Source: Nonomuraea endophytica (GTDB taxonomy: Bacteria > Actinomycetota > Actinomycetes > Streptosporangiales > Streptosporangiaceae). Taken from it: a stretch of 64,000 nt of DNA. The stretch covers positions 186,001-250,000 of the forward strand of contig NZ_JACHIN010000005.1 of the NCBI RefSeq assembly GCF_014203235.1, written 5' to 3'. How positions within the stretch are numbered: position 1 is the first letter of the stretch; each line of letters begins with the position of its first letter. A program made the position numbers and the translations under genes. Shown one piece after another: positions 1 to 8,357 of the stretch. The notes under the pieces were generated by a model. It was not told where the DNA came from, did not search any database, and saw only the letters and a program-made list of their open reading frames with translations.

Positions 1-215
1 CTCCAGGGCGGTCAACCCTGAGGGCGCAACGCGTGGGTGGACCTGCGCCTGGGTGGGACCCGTGCGGAGGGACGCGGCGTGGAGAGCGACGCCTGTGCGC
101 GATCCGGGCGACGCGTAGGCGCGCGGAGAGCGACGCGCGGGGGACGCGCCGAAAGACGCGGGTCGGCGGACACGCCTGGAGGGTTGGGCGACGTGTGGAG
201 GGCGGTGTGGGAGTG
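1..215. other. gene-free GC-rich left edge
   Basis: No convincing coding sequence. The stretch is a run of GC-rich words in which GACGCG recurs many times, and GGAGAGCGACGC occurs twice (about 81-92 and 125-136). Short open frames here look like low-complexity artefacts. It lies downstream of the minus-strand reductase that ends at 216, so it may hold the tail of that transcript. I see no clear terminator hairpin. Confidence 0.5.
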
Positions 216-872
216 TTAGTGGATGTAGCGGGCGCAGGCTTCGTGGATGGGGACCGGGCCGGAGATCAGCTCCAGCGTGTCGCCCACCCCCGCACCCGAG
301 CGCAGCAGTTCGGCCACCACCGCGGCCACGTCGGAGCGCGGCACCGACCCGCCCGGCACCGACGGCTCCAGCAGGACCGAGCCGGTCGGGTCGGAGTTGG
401 TCAGGCGGCCGGGGCGCAGGATGGTCCAGGCCAGGTCGCGGGCGCGCAGGTCGTCTTCGGCCGCCGTCTTGGCGGTGATGTAGGCGGCCCACACCTCACC
501 GCGTGACAGGTCGGGCGGCGAACCGGCGCCCATCGAGGAGATCTGGACGATCCGGCGCACGCCCGCCCGCTCGCACGCCTCGGCCAGCAGCACAGCGGCG
601 CCCCGGTCCACGGTGTCCTTGCGGGCCGCCCCGCTGTTCGGCCCGGCGCCGGCGGCGAAGACGGCGGCGTCGGCGCCCGCCAGGAGCGAGGTGACCTCCT
701 CCACCGACGCGTGTTCCAGGTCGCACACGATGGCGGAGCCGCCGGCGGCCTCCACGTCGGCGACGTGATCGGGGTTGCGGACCAGCCCGACCGCGTCCTT
801 GCCCATCAGCGCCGCGAGCCGCAGCGCGATCTGACCGTGTCCACCCGCGATGATGGTTCGCATATGCCTCAT
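216..872 (-). CDS. NAD(P)H-binding atypical SDR family protein
   Basis: A 218-aa Rossmann-fold protein of the NAD(P)H-binding (NmrA/YwnB-like, atypical SDR) group. The N-terminal strand ends in the nucleotide-binding pattern IAGGHGQIALRLA, about residues 8-20. QISSMGAG and a YITAKTAAE stretch stand where the family has its S and YxxxK residues, followed by WTILRPGRL. There is no signal peptide, so it is cytoplasmic. Such proteins are NADP-dependent reductases or redox sensors, and the substrate cannot be read from sequence. Start could be 872 or the in-frame ATG at 863. A GGAGGG lies about 15 nt before the first, which is rather far. It is divergent from 6-phosphogluconate dehydrogenase with a 70-bp gap. 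Confidence 0.85.
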   Translation of the reverse strand: MRHMRTIIAGGHGQIALRLAALMGKDAVGLVRNPDHVADVEAAGGSAIVCDLEHASVEEVTSLLAGADAAVFAAGAGPNSGAARKDTVDRGAAVLLAEACERAGVRRIVQISSMGAGSPPDLSRGEVWAAYITAKTAAEDDLRARDLAWTILRPGRLTNSDPTGSVLLEPSVPGGSVPRSDVAAVVAELLRSGAGVGDTLELISGPVPIHEACARYIH

Positions 873-942
873 GGTTGCATGGGGAATATCCCTCCGAACC
901 CCCGGGCTTGATCGTGCGTATCACCGGCAAAGGAGCCTGAAC

Positions 943-2373
943 ATGGATTTGGCAGACATCGGCGTAACGGGCCTCGCGGTCATGGGCCGGAACCTGGCCC
1001 GCAACCTGGCCAGGAACGGGTACGCGGTGGCGGTGCACAACCGGACGGCCAGCCGTACCGACGACCTCGTGAACGAGTTCGGCGGCGAGGGGACGTTCAT
1101 ACCCGCGCACGAGGTGGCGGCGTTCGTCGCGTCGCTGAAGCGGCCGCGGCGCGCGATCATCATGGTGAAGGCCGGGGCGGGCACCGACGCGGTGATCGAG
1201 GAGCTGGCCGAGCACATGGAGCCGGGCGACATGATCGTCGACGGCGGCAACGCGCACTTCGCCGACACCCGGCGCCGCGAGGCGGCGCTGCGCGAGCGCG
1301 GCATCCACTTCGTCGGCACCGGCATCTCCGGCGGCGAGGAGGGCGCGCTGAACGGCCCGTCGATCATGCCGGGCGGCTCCGTGGAGTCGTGGGAGGCGCT
1401 CGGGCCGATCCTTCAGGACATCTCGGCCAAGGTGGACGGCGTGCCGTGTGCGGTGCACGTGGGCCCCGACGGCGCCGGGCATTTCGTGAAGATGGTGCAC
1501 AACGGCATCGAATACTCGGACATGCAGCTCATCGCCGAGTCCTACGACCTGCTGCGCCAGGCGCTCGGCGCGACCCCCGCCGAGCTGGCCGAGGTCTTCC
1601 GCGAGTGGAACAAGGGCGAGCTGGAGTCGTACCTCATCGAGATCACCGCGCAGGTGCTCGACCAGGTGGACGAGGCGACCGGCAAGCCGTTCGTGGACGT
1701 GGTGGTGGACCAGGCCGAGCAGAAGGGCACCGGCCGCTGGACCGTGCAGAGCGCCCTGGACCTGGGCGTGCCCGTGACCGGCATCGCCGAGGCGGTCTTC
1801 GCCCGCGCGCTGTCGGGCCACCCGGAGCAGCGCGCCGCCGCCCGCTCGCTTGAGGGTCCGTCGCTGTCGGGCGTGGGGGGCCGCGAGCTCATCGAGGATG
1901 TACGGCAGGCGCTGCTGGCCTCCAAGATCGTCGCCTACGCGCAGGGCTTCGACCAGATCGCCGCCGCCTCCAAGGAGTACGGCTGGGACGTCGACCCCGG
2001 CGCCATGGCCACCATCTGGCGCGGCGGCTGCATCATCAGGGCCCGCTTCCTCAACCGGATCCGCGCCGCCTACGACGCCGACCCGGATCTGGCGACGCTG
2101 CTGGCAGCCCCCGAGTTCGCCTCGGTGGTCAACGCCGCGCAGGACGCGTGGCGGCGCGTGGTCACGACCGCGGTCCGCATCGGCGTGCCCACCCCGGGCT
2201 TCTCCTCGGCGCTGGCCTACTACGACGGGCTGCGCCGCGACCGGCTGCCCGCCGCGCTCGTGCAGGGCCTGCGCGACTACTTCGGCGCGCACACCTACCA
2301 CCGGGTGGACCGCGAGGGCGCCTTCCACACCGACTGGTCGGGCGACCGCAAGGAGCGCGCCACCGGCTCCTGA
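943..2373 (+). CDS. gnd: 6-phosphogluconate dehydrogenase (decarboxylating)
   Basis: A full-length 476-aa enzyme of the oxidative pentose phosphate pathway that converts 6-phosphogluconate to ribulose-5-phosphate and CO2 with reduction of NADP. Visible motifs are the Rossmann fingerprint GLAVMGRNLARN near the N-terminus, the substrate-site segment GTGISGGEEGA, the catalytic helix GHFVKMVHNGIEYSDMQL with its Lys and His-Asn, and the C-terminal-domain motif QKGTGRW. The ATG at 943 is chosen because AAAGGAG lies 9 nt upstream and the family begins a few residues before the Rossmann motif; an in-frame start at 850 would add an unlikely leader. Cytoplasmic, probably monocistronic. Confidence 0.97.
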   Translation: MDLADIGVTGLAVMGRNLARNLARNGYAVAVHNRTASRTDDLVNEFGGEGTFIPAHEVAAFVASLKRPRRAIIMVKAGAGTDAVIEELAEHMEPGDMIVDGGNAHFADTRRREAALRERGIHFVGTGISGGEEGALNGPSIMPGGSVESWEALGPILQDISAKVDGVPCAVHVGPDGAGHFVKMVHNGIEYSDMQLIAESYDLLRQALGATPAELAEVFREWNKGELESYLIEITAQVLDQVDEATGKPFVDVVVDQAEQKGTGRWTVQSALDLGVPVTGIAEAVFARALSGHPEQRAAARSLEGPSLSGVGGRELIEDVRQALLASKIVAYAQGFDQIAAASKEYGWDVDPGAMATIWRGGCIIRARFLNRIRAAYDADPDLATLLAAPEFASVVNAAQDAWRRVVTTAVRIGVPTPGFSSALAYYDGLRRDRLPAALVQGLRDYFGAHTYHRVDREGAFHTDWSGDRKERATGS

Positions 2374-2459
2374 CCCGCAGGGGCCAGTCGGGCGAAGAAC
2401 CGCTGAACATCGGCTGACATCGCTTGCCCCCGGCGTCCGCTTCGACTGGGCTTTGCGCC

Positions 2460-4253
2460 ATGGACGTGGACGTGGCGGGTCCGGGGGTCGGCGGCCCTGT
2501 CACCGTGTTCGCCGACGTGCGCACGCCGCCCGGCGGCGGACCGGCCCTCGATGCCCACCGGGTCCCCGATGTCGCGGTGCTCGGCGAGCGGCGGATCGTG
2601 GCCGGCTGGCGCGCGGGGCCGGGCGACCGGGCTTCCATCGGCTTGGCGCGCTCGCACGACGGCGGGCGTACGTGGACGGCGGGCACCCTCGCGGCGGCCA
2701 CAGCCGCCCACGGCTACCACAACGTGATCTTCCTCAACGACGGCGGCGCGCTCTTCGCCCTCCTGGGCCGGATCGACCGCACGCGCGAGGACCTCCCCGT
2801 CGAGCTGACCGCCAAGCACAGCGCGGACGGCGGCGCGACCTGGACCGACTGGCCGATCGAGGTGGACGTTCCCGGCAACGGACGGGGCGTCGTGGTGACG
2901 GGCAAGCCGGTCCGTCATCGCGGGGCCTGGCTGCTGCCGTGTTTCGAGCGCGCGGGAGCGGGCGTGCTGCGCTCGTCCGACCTGCGCACGTGGCGGCGCG
3001 GAGGGCTGGCCGTGCCGCCACGCGGAATCCTCGTCGACGAACCGCAGGTGGTGCTCTCCCAGGACGATCCGGACGCGCTGCTCATGGTGGTGCGCACGCT
3101 GGTCGAGGGCACACCGGAGCAGAAGGACGCCTACTACCGCACCCGCCCGGCGTACTCGGCCACCTGCCTCAGCCGCGACGGCGGCCTCACCTGGACGCCG
3201 ATGGTGCTGGACGAGAACCTGCCCAACTCCTTCGGGAAGGGCTTCTTCACCAAAGACTCCAAAGGCCGATATGTCACGATCTATAACACGTTGGCCGGGC
3301 CGTACCGCGGCGATCGTCCCGATCACTACCGCGAGGTGCTGCACTTCAAGGTCAAGGAGCCGGGACGGCCGTGGAGTCCGGGGCGGCTGTTCGCCGACGG
3401 GCCGAGGCTGACGACGGGGGACGCGCGCGGCTGGGACGTCCACGCCGGCGCCGAAGAGGAGGCTCCCGGCAAGCTGCGCGTCGTTTGGGAGCACGACCGG
3501 AGCGCCATCCGCACCGCCACGCTCGACCTGGCGACCTGCTTCACCGGCGTGCGCACGCGGCGGGGCGGCGTCTGGGAACCGGGGCCGCAGGGGCCATATG
3601 CGGTGACCGCCGCCGGGGCCGGGTTCGCGGTGGACGTCGGCGGCATGGTGCTGGAGTGGCGCGACGACGGGCTCTACCAGGACGGCAGGCTTCTGACCCG
3701 TTCGCGCCCCGGCCCGTGGCGGGTGCTGGTGGACCGCGAGGGCCGAGCCACCCTGCTGGGCACCGATCTCGCGTGGAGCGCCCGCGTGCCGGCGGGGCGG
3801 GTGACCGTACACGGGGAGCCGGAGTTTCTGGAAGTGACCGACTGCCTGGCGGCGTGGCCACGGCCGCTGGCGCTGCGCGGGACGAGCGTGACGCAGCCGG
3901 TGACGGCCGGTGACTTCACGGTGGAGTTCCTCGGGGAGGCGATCGACGGCAACCTCGACACCGAGGTGGCGAACGGCGCCAAACGCCTGATGCTCTCCAT
4001 CGGCCGCTCGGAGGTGCGGGCGATGCGCAAGGGCTCGCAGCGGTGGGAACGTGTCCACACGCACCCCGGCGGTCCCGCGGTCTGGCGGGTGAGCGTGGAC
4101 AGCGCGGGCGTGGCGCGGTTGTCCCGCGACGGCAAGGACACCGGCGTCTCCTGGGTGGCCCAGGACAGCCGCGAGCGCGCCCACGCCGCGCACTGGGCCG
4201 ACGGCGCGGCCCGCGTCGAGTGGAGCCTGGTGACCGCGACGATCGGCAGCTGA
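2460..4253 (+). CDS. sialidase-fold (BNR/Asp-box) family protein
   Basis: About 598 aa. Three Asp-box motifs of the form SxDGGxTW are visible: SHDGGRTW, SADGGATW and SRDGGLTW. They are spaced as in the six-bladed sialidase beta-propeller, which fills the N-terminal 330 residues or so. The rest is beta-rich and may be an accessory sandwich domain. Members of this fold include exo-alpha-sialidases (GH33) and many glycosidase-like proteins of unknown substrate, and I cannot confirm the full catalytic set. No signal peptide is visible, so it is either cytoplasmic or has a mis-set start. An in-frame TTG at 2424 is an alternative start; neither start has a good Shine-Dalgarno. Confidence 0.75.
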   Translation: MDVDVAGPGVGGPVTVFADVRTPPGGGPALDAHRVPDVAVLGERRIVAGWRAGPGDRASIGLARSHDGGRTWTAGTLAAATAAHGYHNVIFLNDGGALFALLGRIDRTREDLPVELTAKHSADGGATWTDWPIEVDVPGNGRGVVVTGKPVRHRGAWLLPCFERAGAGVLRSSDLRTWRRGGLAVPPRGILVDEPQVVLSQDDPDALLMVVRTLVEGTPEQKDAYYRTRPAYSATCLSRDGGLTWTPMVLDENLPNSFGKGFFTKDSKGRYVTIYNTLAGPYRGDRPDHYREVLHFKVKEPGRPWSPGRLFADGPRLTTGDARGWDVHAGAEEEAPGKLRVVWEHDRSAIRTATLDLATCFTGVRTRRGGVWEPGPQGPYAVTAAGAGFAVDVGGMVLEWRDDGLYQDGRLLTRSRPGPWRVLVDREGRATLLGTDLAWSARVPAGRVTVHGEPEFLEVTDCLAAWPRPLALRGTSVTQPVTAGDFTVEFLGEAIDGNLDTEVANGAKRLMLSIGRSEVRAMRKGSQRWERVHTHPGGPAVWRVSVDSAGVARLSRDGKDTGVSWVAQDSRERAHAAHWADGAARVEWSLVTATIGS

Positions 4254-4254
4254 C

Positions 4255-5022
4255 CTAGCCCGCGCCCAGCGGCACCGGGTTGGCCACGGCGGTGACCACG
4301 CAGTAGCCGATCGGCCCGTCCGCGTCGTGCAGGACGCAGTCGCCGGTGCCGATCCCGTCGGCGCTGAGGTGCCCGGCGGCCTGCATGCCGATCAGCTCGC
4401 CGACCGGCTCGCGGGCGAGGGTGAGCGTGAAGTCGGCGTTGATGAACTGCACGCCGAGCGTCCCCGACCCGCTCAGCGGGCTGGCGAAGTCGGCCGCCAG
4501 CGCCGCCCGCGCGAACGGGCTGAGCTCTTCCTCCCCCACCAGCGGCCGGTTCTCGCGCATCCAGACGCGCCGCGGCTCGGCGGTGTCCCACGCGGTCAGC
4601 CGCCACAGGTCGAAGGGCGGCCGCCAGCCCAGCTCGGCGGGCGGGTGCTGGGGCGGCCGCTCGTCCCACGCCGGTGTGTCGTTGCGCTCGCCGCCGGGCT
4701 GCTCACCCTCTCTCAGCAGTACGGCGGAGGCCCGCCCGATCACGCCCTGCCCGGTGCTGAGGGTGGCGTCGGCGACCCGGATCCGGTGCCCGTCCCTGAC
4801 CCGGACCGTCTCCACCCGCACGGGCAGCATCGGGCTGTTCTTGAACAGGTCGACCGTGAGCCGGGCGAAGCGCAGCCCGTCCGAGCGGTGCTCCCGCTCC
4901 AGGCAGCGGGCGGCCAGCCCGCCGAGCAGGCGGCCGTGAAGCATGTCGGGGGACCAGGGGCTGTGGGCGTGGGGGGCGGGCAGGAACTCCCCGCCCTTCA
5001 GCTCGAAGAAGGCTTGGGACAC
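4255..5022 (-). CDS. acyl-CoA thioesterase-like double-hotdog protein
   Basis: A 255-aa protein of the TesB-like thioesterase superfamily. It has two hotdog halves joined by a linker rich in Pro, Asp and Arg. PDMLHGRLLGGLAARCLE holds the usual helix of the first hotdog, and GVQFINADFTLTLAREPVGE followed by GIGTGDCVLHDADGPIGYC is the conserved core of the second. It likely hydrolyses an acyl-CoA, substrate unknown. The GTG at 5022 is chosen because the preceding gene stops only 11 nt before it; extending further would overlap that gene heavily. It is the last of a three-gene minus-strand operon (VOC, SRPBCC, thioesterase) and is probably translationally coupled. Confidence 0.8.
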   Translation of the reverse strand: MSQAFFELKGGEFLPAPHAHSPWSPDMLHGRLLGGLAARCLEREHRSDGLRFARLTVDLFKNSPMLPVRVETVRVRDGHRIRVADATLSTGQGVIGRASAVLLREGEQPGGERNDTPAWDERPPQHPPAELGWRPPFDLWRLTAWDTAEPRRVWMRENRPLVGEEELSPFARAALAADFASPLSGSGTLGVQFINADFTLTLAREPVGELIGMQAAGHLSADGIGTGDCVLHDADGPIGYCVVTAVANPVPLGAG

Positions 5023-5033
5023 AGAATGAGATT

Positions 5034-5438
5034 CTAGTCGAGGACGTTCGCGTGGGCCCGCACGACCGCCGCCAGCCCGCGCTCCATGAAGGCCCGCACG
5101 ACCGGCTCCCGGTCCGCCGGAAGGAAGTCGGCGTGCCAGGCGAACGCGCACCGCCCCTCGCCCGCCGCCGTGACCTGCGAGGTCGCGTGATGATGTGTGA
5201 GCCCGAGCGGGCTGTCCACGACCGCGTAGGCGACCCGGCGGGCCGCCTCGTCGACGTCGACGACCAGCTCCGTGGCCACCGCCCCGTTGTCGAACGTGAT
5301 GACCCGGCGCTCGCCGTCGCGCTCGCTCTTCACCACGAAACCGGGCGCGAGGCTCGGCAGGTCGTGTACCTCCCGCAGCGCCGCCCACACCGTCGCGGCG
5401 GACGCGCCGACCACGGCCGAGATCCGTACGGAGGCCAC
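5034..5438 (-). CDS. SRPBCC (START-like) family protein
   Basis: A 134-aa single-domain protein with the helix-grip START fold. It opens with an alternating strand (SVRISAVVGASAATVWAALRE), the usual first strand and helix of the polyketide-cyclase/AHSA1-like group. The GSF-like core and C-terminal long helix (PVVRAFMERGLAAVVRAHAN) are present. Such proteins bind small hydrophobic ligands in a central cavity, and a catalytic role cannot be inferred. It begins with GTG at 5438, two bases after the stop of the VOC gene, and ends 11 nt before the thioesterase start. It is the middle gene of the operon. Confidence 0.8.
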   Translation of the reverse strand: MASVRISAVVGASAATVWAALREVHDLPSLAPGFVVKSERDGERRVITFDNGAVATELVVDVDEAARRVAYAVVDSPLGLTHHHATSQVTAAGEGRCAFAWHADFLPADREPVVRAFMERGLAAVVRAHANVLD

Positions 5439-5440
5439 GG

Positions 5441-5800
5441 TCAGCCCGCCATCACGCAGAACGGGTGCCCCTCGGGGTCGGTCAGCACCACCCAGTCACC
5501 GCCGCCCGGCTGCTCCTCCGGCCGGCCCGCGCCCAGCGCGACCAGGTCCTTGACCGCCGTGTCGAGGTCGGCCACGGTGAGGTCGAGGTGGACGTGGTGC
5601 CCACCCGGCCGCGGCCAGACCGGCACCTGGTAGCCCGCCACACGCTGGAACGACACCGTCACCGCGCCGCCGCTCAGCGTGGTGAAGTCGGCGTCGTCCG
5701 AGGTGACCTGCCAGCCGGTGGCCTTGCGGTAGAAGGCGGCCAGCGCGACGGGGTCGGCGCTGTTGATGACGATGGACGAGATGGAGATCGTGTCGCTCAT
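5441..5800 (-). CDS. VOC (glyoxalase/bleomycin-resistance fold) protein
   Basis: A 119-aa protein with two beta-alpha-beta-beta-beta modules. The first starts ISSIVINSADPVALAAFY, and the metal-site region of the second is HHVHLDLTVADLDTA. It ends with the typical GGGDWVVLTDPEGHPFCVM. VOC members are metal-dependent isomerases, dioxygenases or drug-binding proteins, and the function here is open. The ATG at 5800 has GGAAGG about 8-9 nt upstream. A longer in-frame reading to 5893 would add a poor 31-residue leader and run into the divergent AraC gene. First gene of a three-gene operon; the 83-bp divergent spacer to the AraC gene suggests that regulator as its controller. Confidence 0.85.
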   Translation of the reverse strand: MSDTISISSIVINSADPVALAAFYRKATGWQVTSDDADFTTLSGGAVTVSFQRVAGYQVPVWPRPGGHHVHLDLTVADLDTAVKDLVALGAGRPEEQPGGGDWVVLTDPEGHPFCVMAG

Positions 5801-5883
5801 GGCAGCCAGCCTTCCGCCTGGGGCTCCGGGCGGTCTTGAACATCCTTGCGAGTTTGTCGTACCCGCCGCGTAACGTTCCCGGC

Positions 5884-6684
5884 ATGCGTTCAAGCGTCCG
5901 CCTGGGCTCGGGGCCCGGATTCACCCTCGACGCGGTGACCTGTGCCGACGATCACCGCCGCTGGGGCGCGGCGGAGGTCAGCTCCGACTTCCGGGTGGTG
6001 CTGGCGCGGCGGGGGCGCTTCCGGCGCATGGCCGACGGGCGGGCCGCCGACGTGGATCCGACGATGGCGTATGTGGGCAGGCCGGGCGAGGAGGAGCACT
6101 TCGCGCATCCGGCCGGGGGTGATGAGTGCACGTCGCTGTGCGTGTCGGCGGGGCTGTGGCGGGAGCTGACGGACGGGCGGGAGGTGCGTTCGGCCGTCTA
6201 CGTGGACGGCGGGCTCGACCTGGCCCATCGCCGCCTGCTGGGGGCCGCGCGCACGGGCGACGTGCCATATGCGCTGACCGAGGCGCTGCTCGCCCTGCTC
6301 GGCGCCACCCTGCGCACCCATCCCGCACCACCGGGCGGCGGCGCGGCGGAGGCGATCGTCGGGCGCGCGAGGGCGGCGATCGACGCCGATCACCCCGCCG
6401 CCGCCGGTCTCCTCCCGCTGGCCGCGCTGCTGGGCGTGTCGCCGTTCCAGCTCAGCCGGGCCTTCACCGGCGTCGTCGGCGTCTCCCTCACCCACTACCG
6501 CAACCGCGTGCGGGTGGGCCGCGCCCTCGACCGGCTGGAGCAGGGCGAGACCAGCCTGGCCGCGCTCGCCGCCGACCTGGGCTTCGCCGACCAGGCGCAC
6601 CTGACCCGGACCGTACGCCGCCACCTCGGCCACACGCCCGCCGCGCTGCGCCGCCAGCTCGCGCCGGAGAGGACCTTCGCATGA
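5884..6684 (+). CDS. AraC-family transcriptional regulator
   Basis: A 266-aa regulator. The N-terminal 150 residues or so form a cupin-like sensor domain (FRVVLARRGRFRRMADGRAADVDP). The C-terminal 100 residues hold two helix-turn-helix motifs: LLPLAALLGVSPFQLSRAFT and the second around TSLAALAADLGFADQAHLTR, followed by RTVRRHLGHTPAALRRQ, the signature end of AraC/XylS DNA-binding domains. The ATG at 5884 follows a 83-bp spacer shared with the divergent VOC operon. The stop overlaps the start of the downstream SRPBCC gene as ATGA, so the two are co-translated. The ligand is unknown. Confidence 0.9.
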   Translation: MRSSVRLGSGPGFTLDAVTCADDHRRWGAAEVSSDFRVVLARRGRFRRMADGRAADVDPTMAYVGRPGEEEHFAHPAGGDECTSLCVSAGLWRELTDGREVRSAVYVDGGLDLAHRRLLGAARTGDVPYALTEALLALLGATLRTHPAPPGGGAAEAIVGRARAAIDADHPAAAGLLPLAALLGVSPFQLSRAFTGVVGVSLTHYRNRVRVGRALDRLEQGETSLAALAADLGFADQAHLTRTVRRHLGHTPAALRRQLAPERTFA

Positions 6685-7088
6685 TCGTCGACGAGTCGCT
6701 CCTCATCCCGGCCCCGCCCGAGCGCGTGTGGCGCGCCCTGACCGACGCGCTCGACCGCGCCGAGTGGTGGGGCTACATCGACCTCGACGTCACCCCGGGC
6801 GGCAAGGTCGAGGAGCGCTGGAGCGACGACTCCGGCCACCCGATGCTCACCCAGGGCGTGGTGACGGAGGTGGAGGAGGGGCGGATGTTCCGCTTCACCT
6901 GGTCCTACACCGACCGGCCCGTCGCGACCGCCGTCGAGATCACCCTGACTCCGGCCGAGGCGGGGACGGTGGTCCGGGTGCTTGAGGTCGGCTGGAACCA
7001 CCTCCCCGACGGCCCCGCCACCGCCGCCGACCACCGTGCCGGCTGGCGCATCCACCTCACCAACCTGCGCCGACATCTATCCCCATGA
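6681..7088 (+). CDS. SRPBCC / AHSA1-like protein
   Basis: A 135-aa START-like protein. It has the first strand and helix of this fold (VDESLLIPAPPERVWRALTD) and the AHSA1-type core (DLDVTPGGKVEERW, GVVTEVEEGRMFRFTWSY), ending with a helix (GWRIHLTNLRRHL). AHSA1-like proteins in bacteria are often coded next to an ArsR or AraC regulator. Here the ATG overlaps the stop of the AraC gene by four bases, so the two form one unit. Cytoplasmic. The function is unknown, and ligand binding or removal is the family expectation. The second SRPBCC protein of this small region is at 5034-5438. Confidence 0.85.
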   Translation: MIVDESLLIPAPPERVWRALTDALDRAEWWGYIDLDVTPGGKVEERWSDDSGHPMLTQGVVTEVEEGRMFRFTWSYTDRPVATAVEITLTPAEAGTVVRVLEVGWNHLPDGPATAADHRAGWRIHLTNLRRHLSP

Positions 7089-7515
7089 GCTGTTTTACAA
7101 CCCTTTTGATGCGATAAAGGCCTTAGATGCTTTACGGCGAGCCGCCCCCACCCCCACCCGCCGTACGTGGCGGGCGACATTCCAGGAAACGGCCGTCCAC
7201 CGTGCGTGGCCGCCCGCCGTTACGACCGTCCCCTTGGCCCGCGATCTGGGGCACCCCCTGCGCGGCGTGCTGACCCCTGCCCCTGGCCGTTGCCCTGACC
7301 CCGCCCCTGGCCCCGGCCCCGGCCCTGGCCACGCCTCCGCGCCGACCCTGGTCCTGGTCCTGGGCCGCGGCCCAGCCTCCGGTCCTGGTCCTGGTCCCGC
7401 GCCGACCGTGCTCCTGAGCCCCGCGCCCTTGCCTCCGGCCTGGGCCTGGTTGTGGCCCGGGGTGTGGGGTTGTGGGTGGTGGATTTTGGGGGGTTGGGGT
7501 CGTAAGCTCCGTCGG
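7089..7515. other. 427-bp intergenic region with CCTGG-type low complexity
   Basis: No gene is supported. The first 50 bases are relatively AT-rich for this window and could hold the end of the upstream transcript. From about 7260 to 7440 the plus strand is a string of imperfect repeats built on CCTGGCC, CCCCGG and GGTCCTGGT. Open frames across it translate to Pro/Gly runs with no domain. The segment 7440-7515 is G/T-rich (GTGGGGTTGTGGGTGG) and precedes the PemK-like gene. I see no confident promoter box. Confidence 0.6.
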
Positions 7516-7947
7516 GTGCGTGATCTAGGAGAGGACCCGCGTCCGGCGCGGGGCGCGGTGCGGGAGATCTACACGGTGGACCGGGCCGCGAGCCTGGCCT
7601 ACTCCCCCGACCTGGACGGCCTGGCCGATCCCGGGGAGATCGTCTGGGCCTGGGTGCCTTATGAGGAGGATCCGGCTCGGGGCAAGGATCGTCCGCTGCT
7701 GATCGTGGGCAGGAGCGGGCGCAGGCTGCTCGGGCTCATGGTGTCGAGTCGTGGGGACGACGGGCCCGAGTGGTTTCCGCTCGGCGCGTGGAACCGCGAC
7801 GGGAAGCCGTCCTTCCTGCGCATGGACCGGGTCTTCGCGCTGGACGAGGATGACATCAGGCGCGAGGGCGCGGTGCTGGACGGCGAGCGGTTCGCCCGCG
7901 TCGCCGCCCTGCTCAAGCGCACCCACGGCTGGGCCGCCGACGGTTAG
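7516..7947 (+). CDS. PemK/MazF-like family protein
   Basis: A 143-aa protein with the PemK/MazF (CcdB-like barrel) pattern: GEIVWAWVPYEED, then the KDRPLLIVGRSG strand, then LGLMVSSRGD. These correspond to the GEIVWVDL, KTRPVLVV and V.P.TS strands of classical MazF. Classical members are mRNA interferases, and solitary actinobacterial versions are common and mostly untested. No antitoxin-like ORF (AbrB, MazE or RHH) is seen beside it. The GTG at 7516 is the best start because upstream is low complexity, although its Shine-Dalgarno is poor. Its stop overlaps that of the convergent cupin gene within TTAG at 7944-7947. Confidence 0.7.
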   Translation: MRDLGEDPRPARGAVREIYTVDRAASLAYSPDLDGLADPGEIVWAWVPYEEDPARGKDRPLLIVGRSGRRLLGLMVSSRGDDGPEWFPLGAWNRDGKPSFLRMDRVFALDEDDIRREGAVLDGERFARVAALLKRTHGWAADG

Positions 7948-8357
7948 GCCCCGGCTTGGCGCCATTCGGCGATCGTGCCCGCCTCGTGCAGGCAGTAGTC
8001 GGGGGCGCCTTCCAGCGCCTTCTCCTCGCCGCCCGGGGTGTAGGTGACGATGAGCCGCAGCGGGCGCCACGTGCTGTTGAACGTCGAGTGGTACGCGCCC
8101 GCCGGGATGTGGACGGTGTCACCCTCCTTGATCGGGAACGGCTCGCCGTCGTCGACCATCTGGGTGGCCTCGCCGGAGATCACGTAGATCACTTCCTCGG
8201 CGTTCGGGTGGTTGTGCCGCGCGTGGCCCTTGCCCGGGTTGACGATCACCTCGCCGAGCGTGGAGCCCGCGCCGGGGATGAGCGACGGCGTGACGAACCA
8301 CTTGATCGACCCCCAGTCGAAGGTCATCGTCGTCACCCTGTCCGGACTTACCAGCAT
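7944..8357 (-). CDS. cupin-domain protein
   Basis: A 137-aa single-cupin protein. The two cupin motifs are visible: motif 1 as GKGHARHNHPNAEEVIYVISGE (His, His and Glu ligands) and motif 2 as GDTVHIPAGAYHSTFN (His ligand). It therefore probably binds a divalent metal. Function is unknown, and it could be an isomerase, dioxygenase or sensor. The ATG at 8357 overlaps the stop of the upstream TIM-barrel gene (TGATG), so it is the third gene of the Tm-1-like operon. That suggests it acts on the same small molecule as its two partners. Confidence 0.85.
   Translation of the reverse strand: MLVSPDRVTTMTFDWGSIKWFVTPSLIPGAGSTLGEVIVNPGKGHARHNHPNAEEVIYVISGEATQMVDDGEPFPIKEGDTVHIPAGAYHSTFNSTWRPLRLIVTYTPGGEEKALEGAPDYCLHEAGTIAEWRQAGA

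Noticed and set aside
496..2328. A long minus-strand frame over 6-phosphogluconate dehydrogenase
   Set aside because: Antisense shadow of a very well conserved enzyme; the product has no recognisable motif.
2295..4193. A 632-codon open frame on the minus strand opposite the sialidase-fold gene
   Set aside because: The translation is Arg/Pro/His-rich with no domain and mirrors the third-base GC bias of the plus-strand gene, which has clear Asp-boxes.
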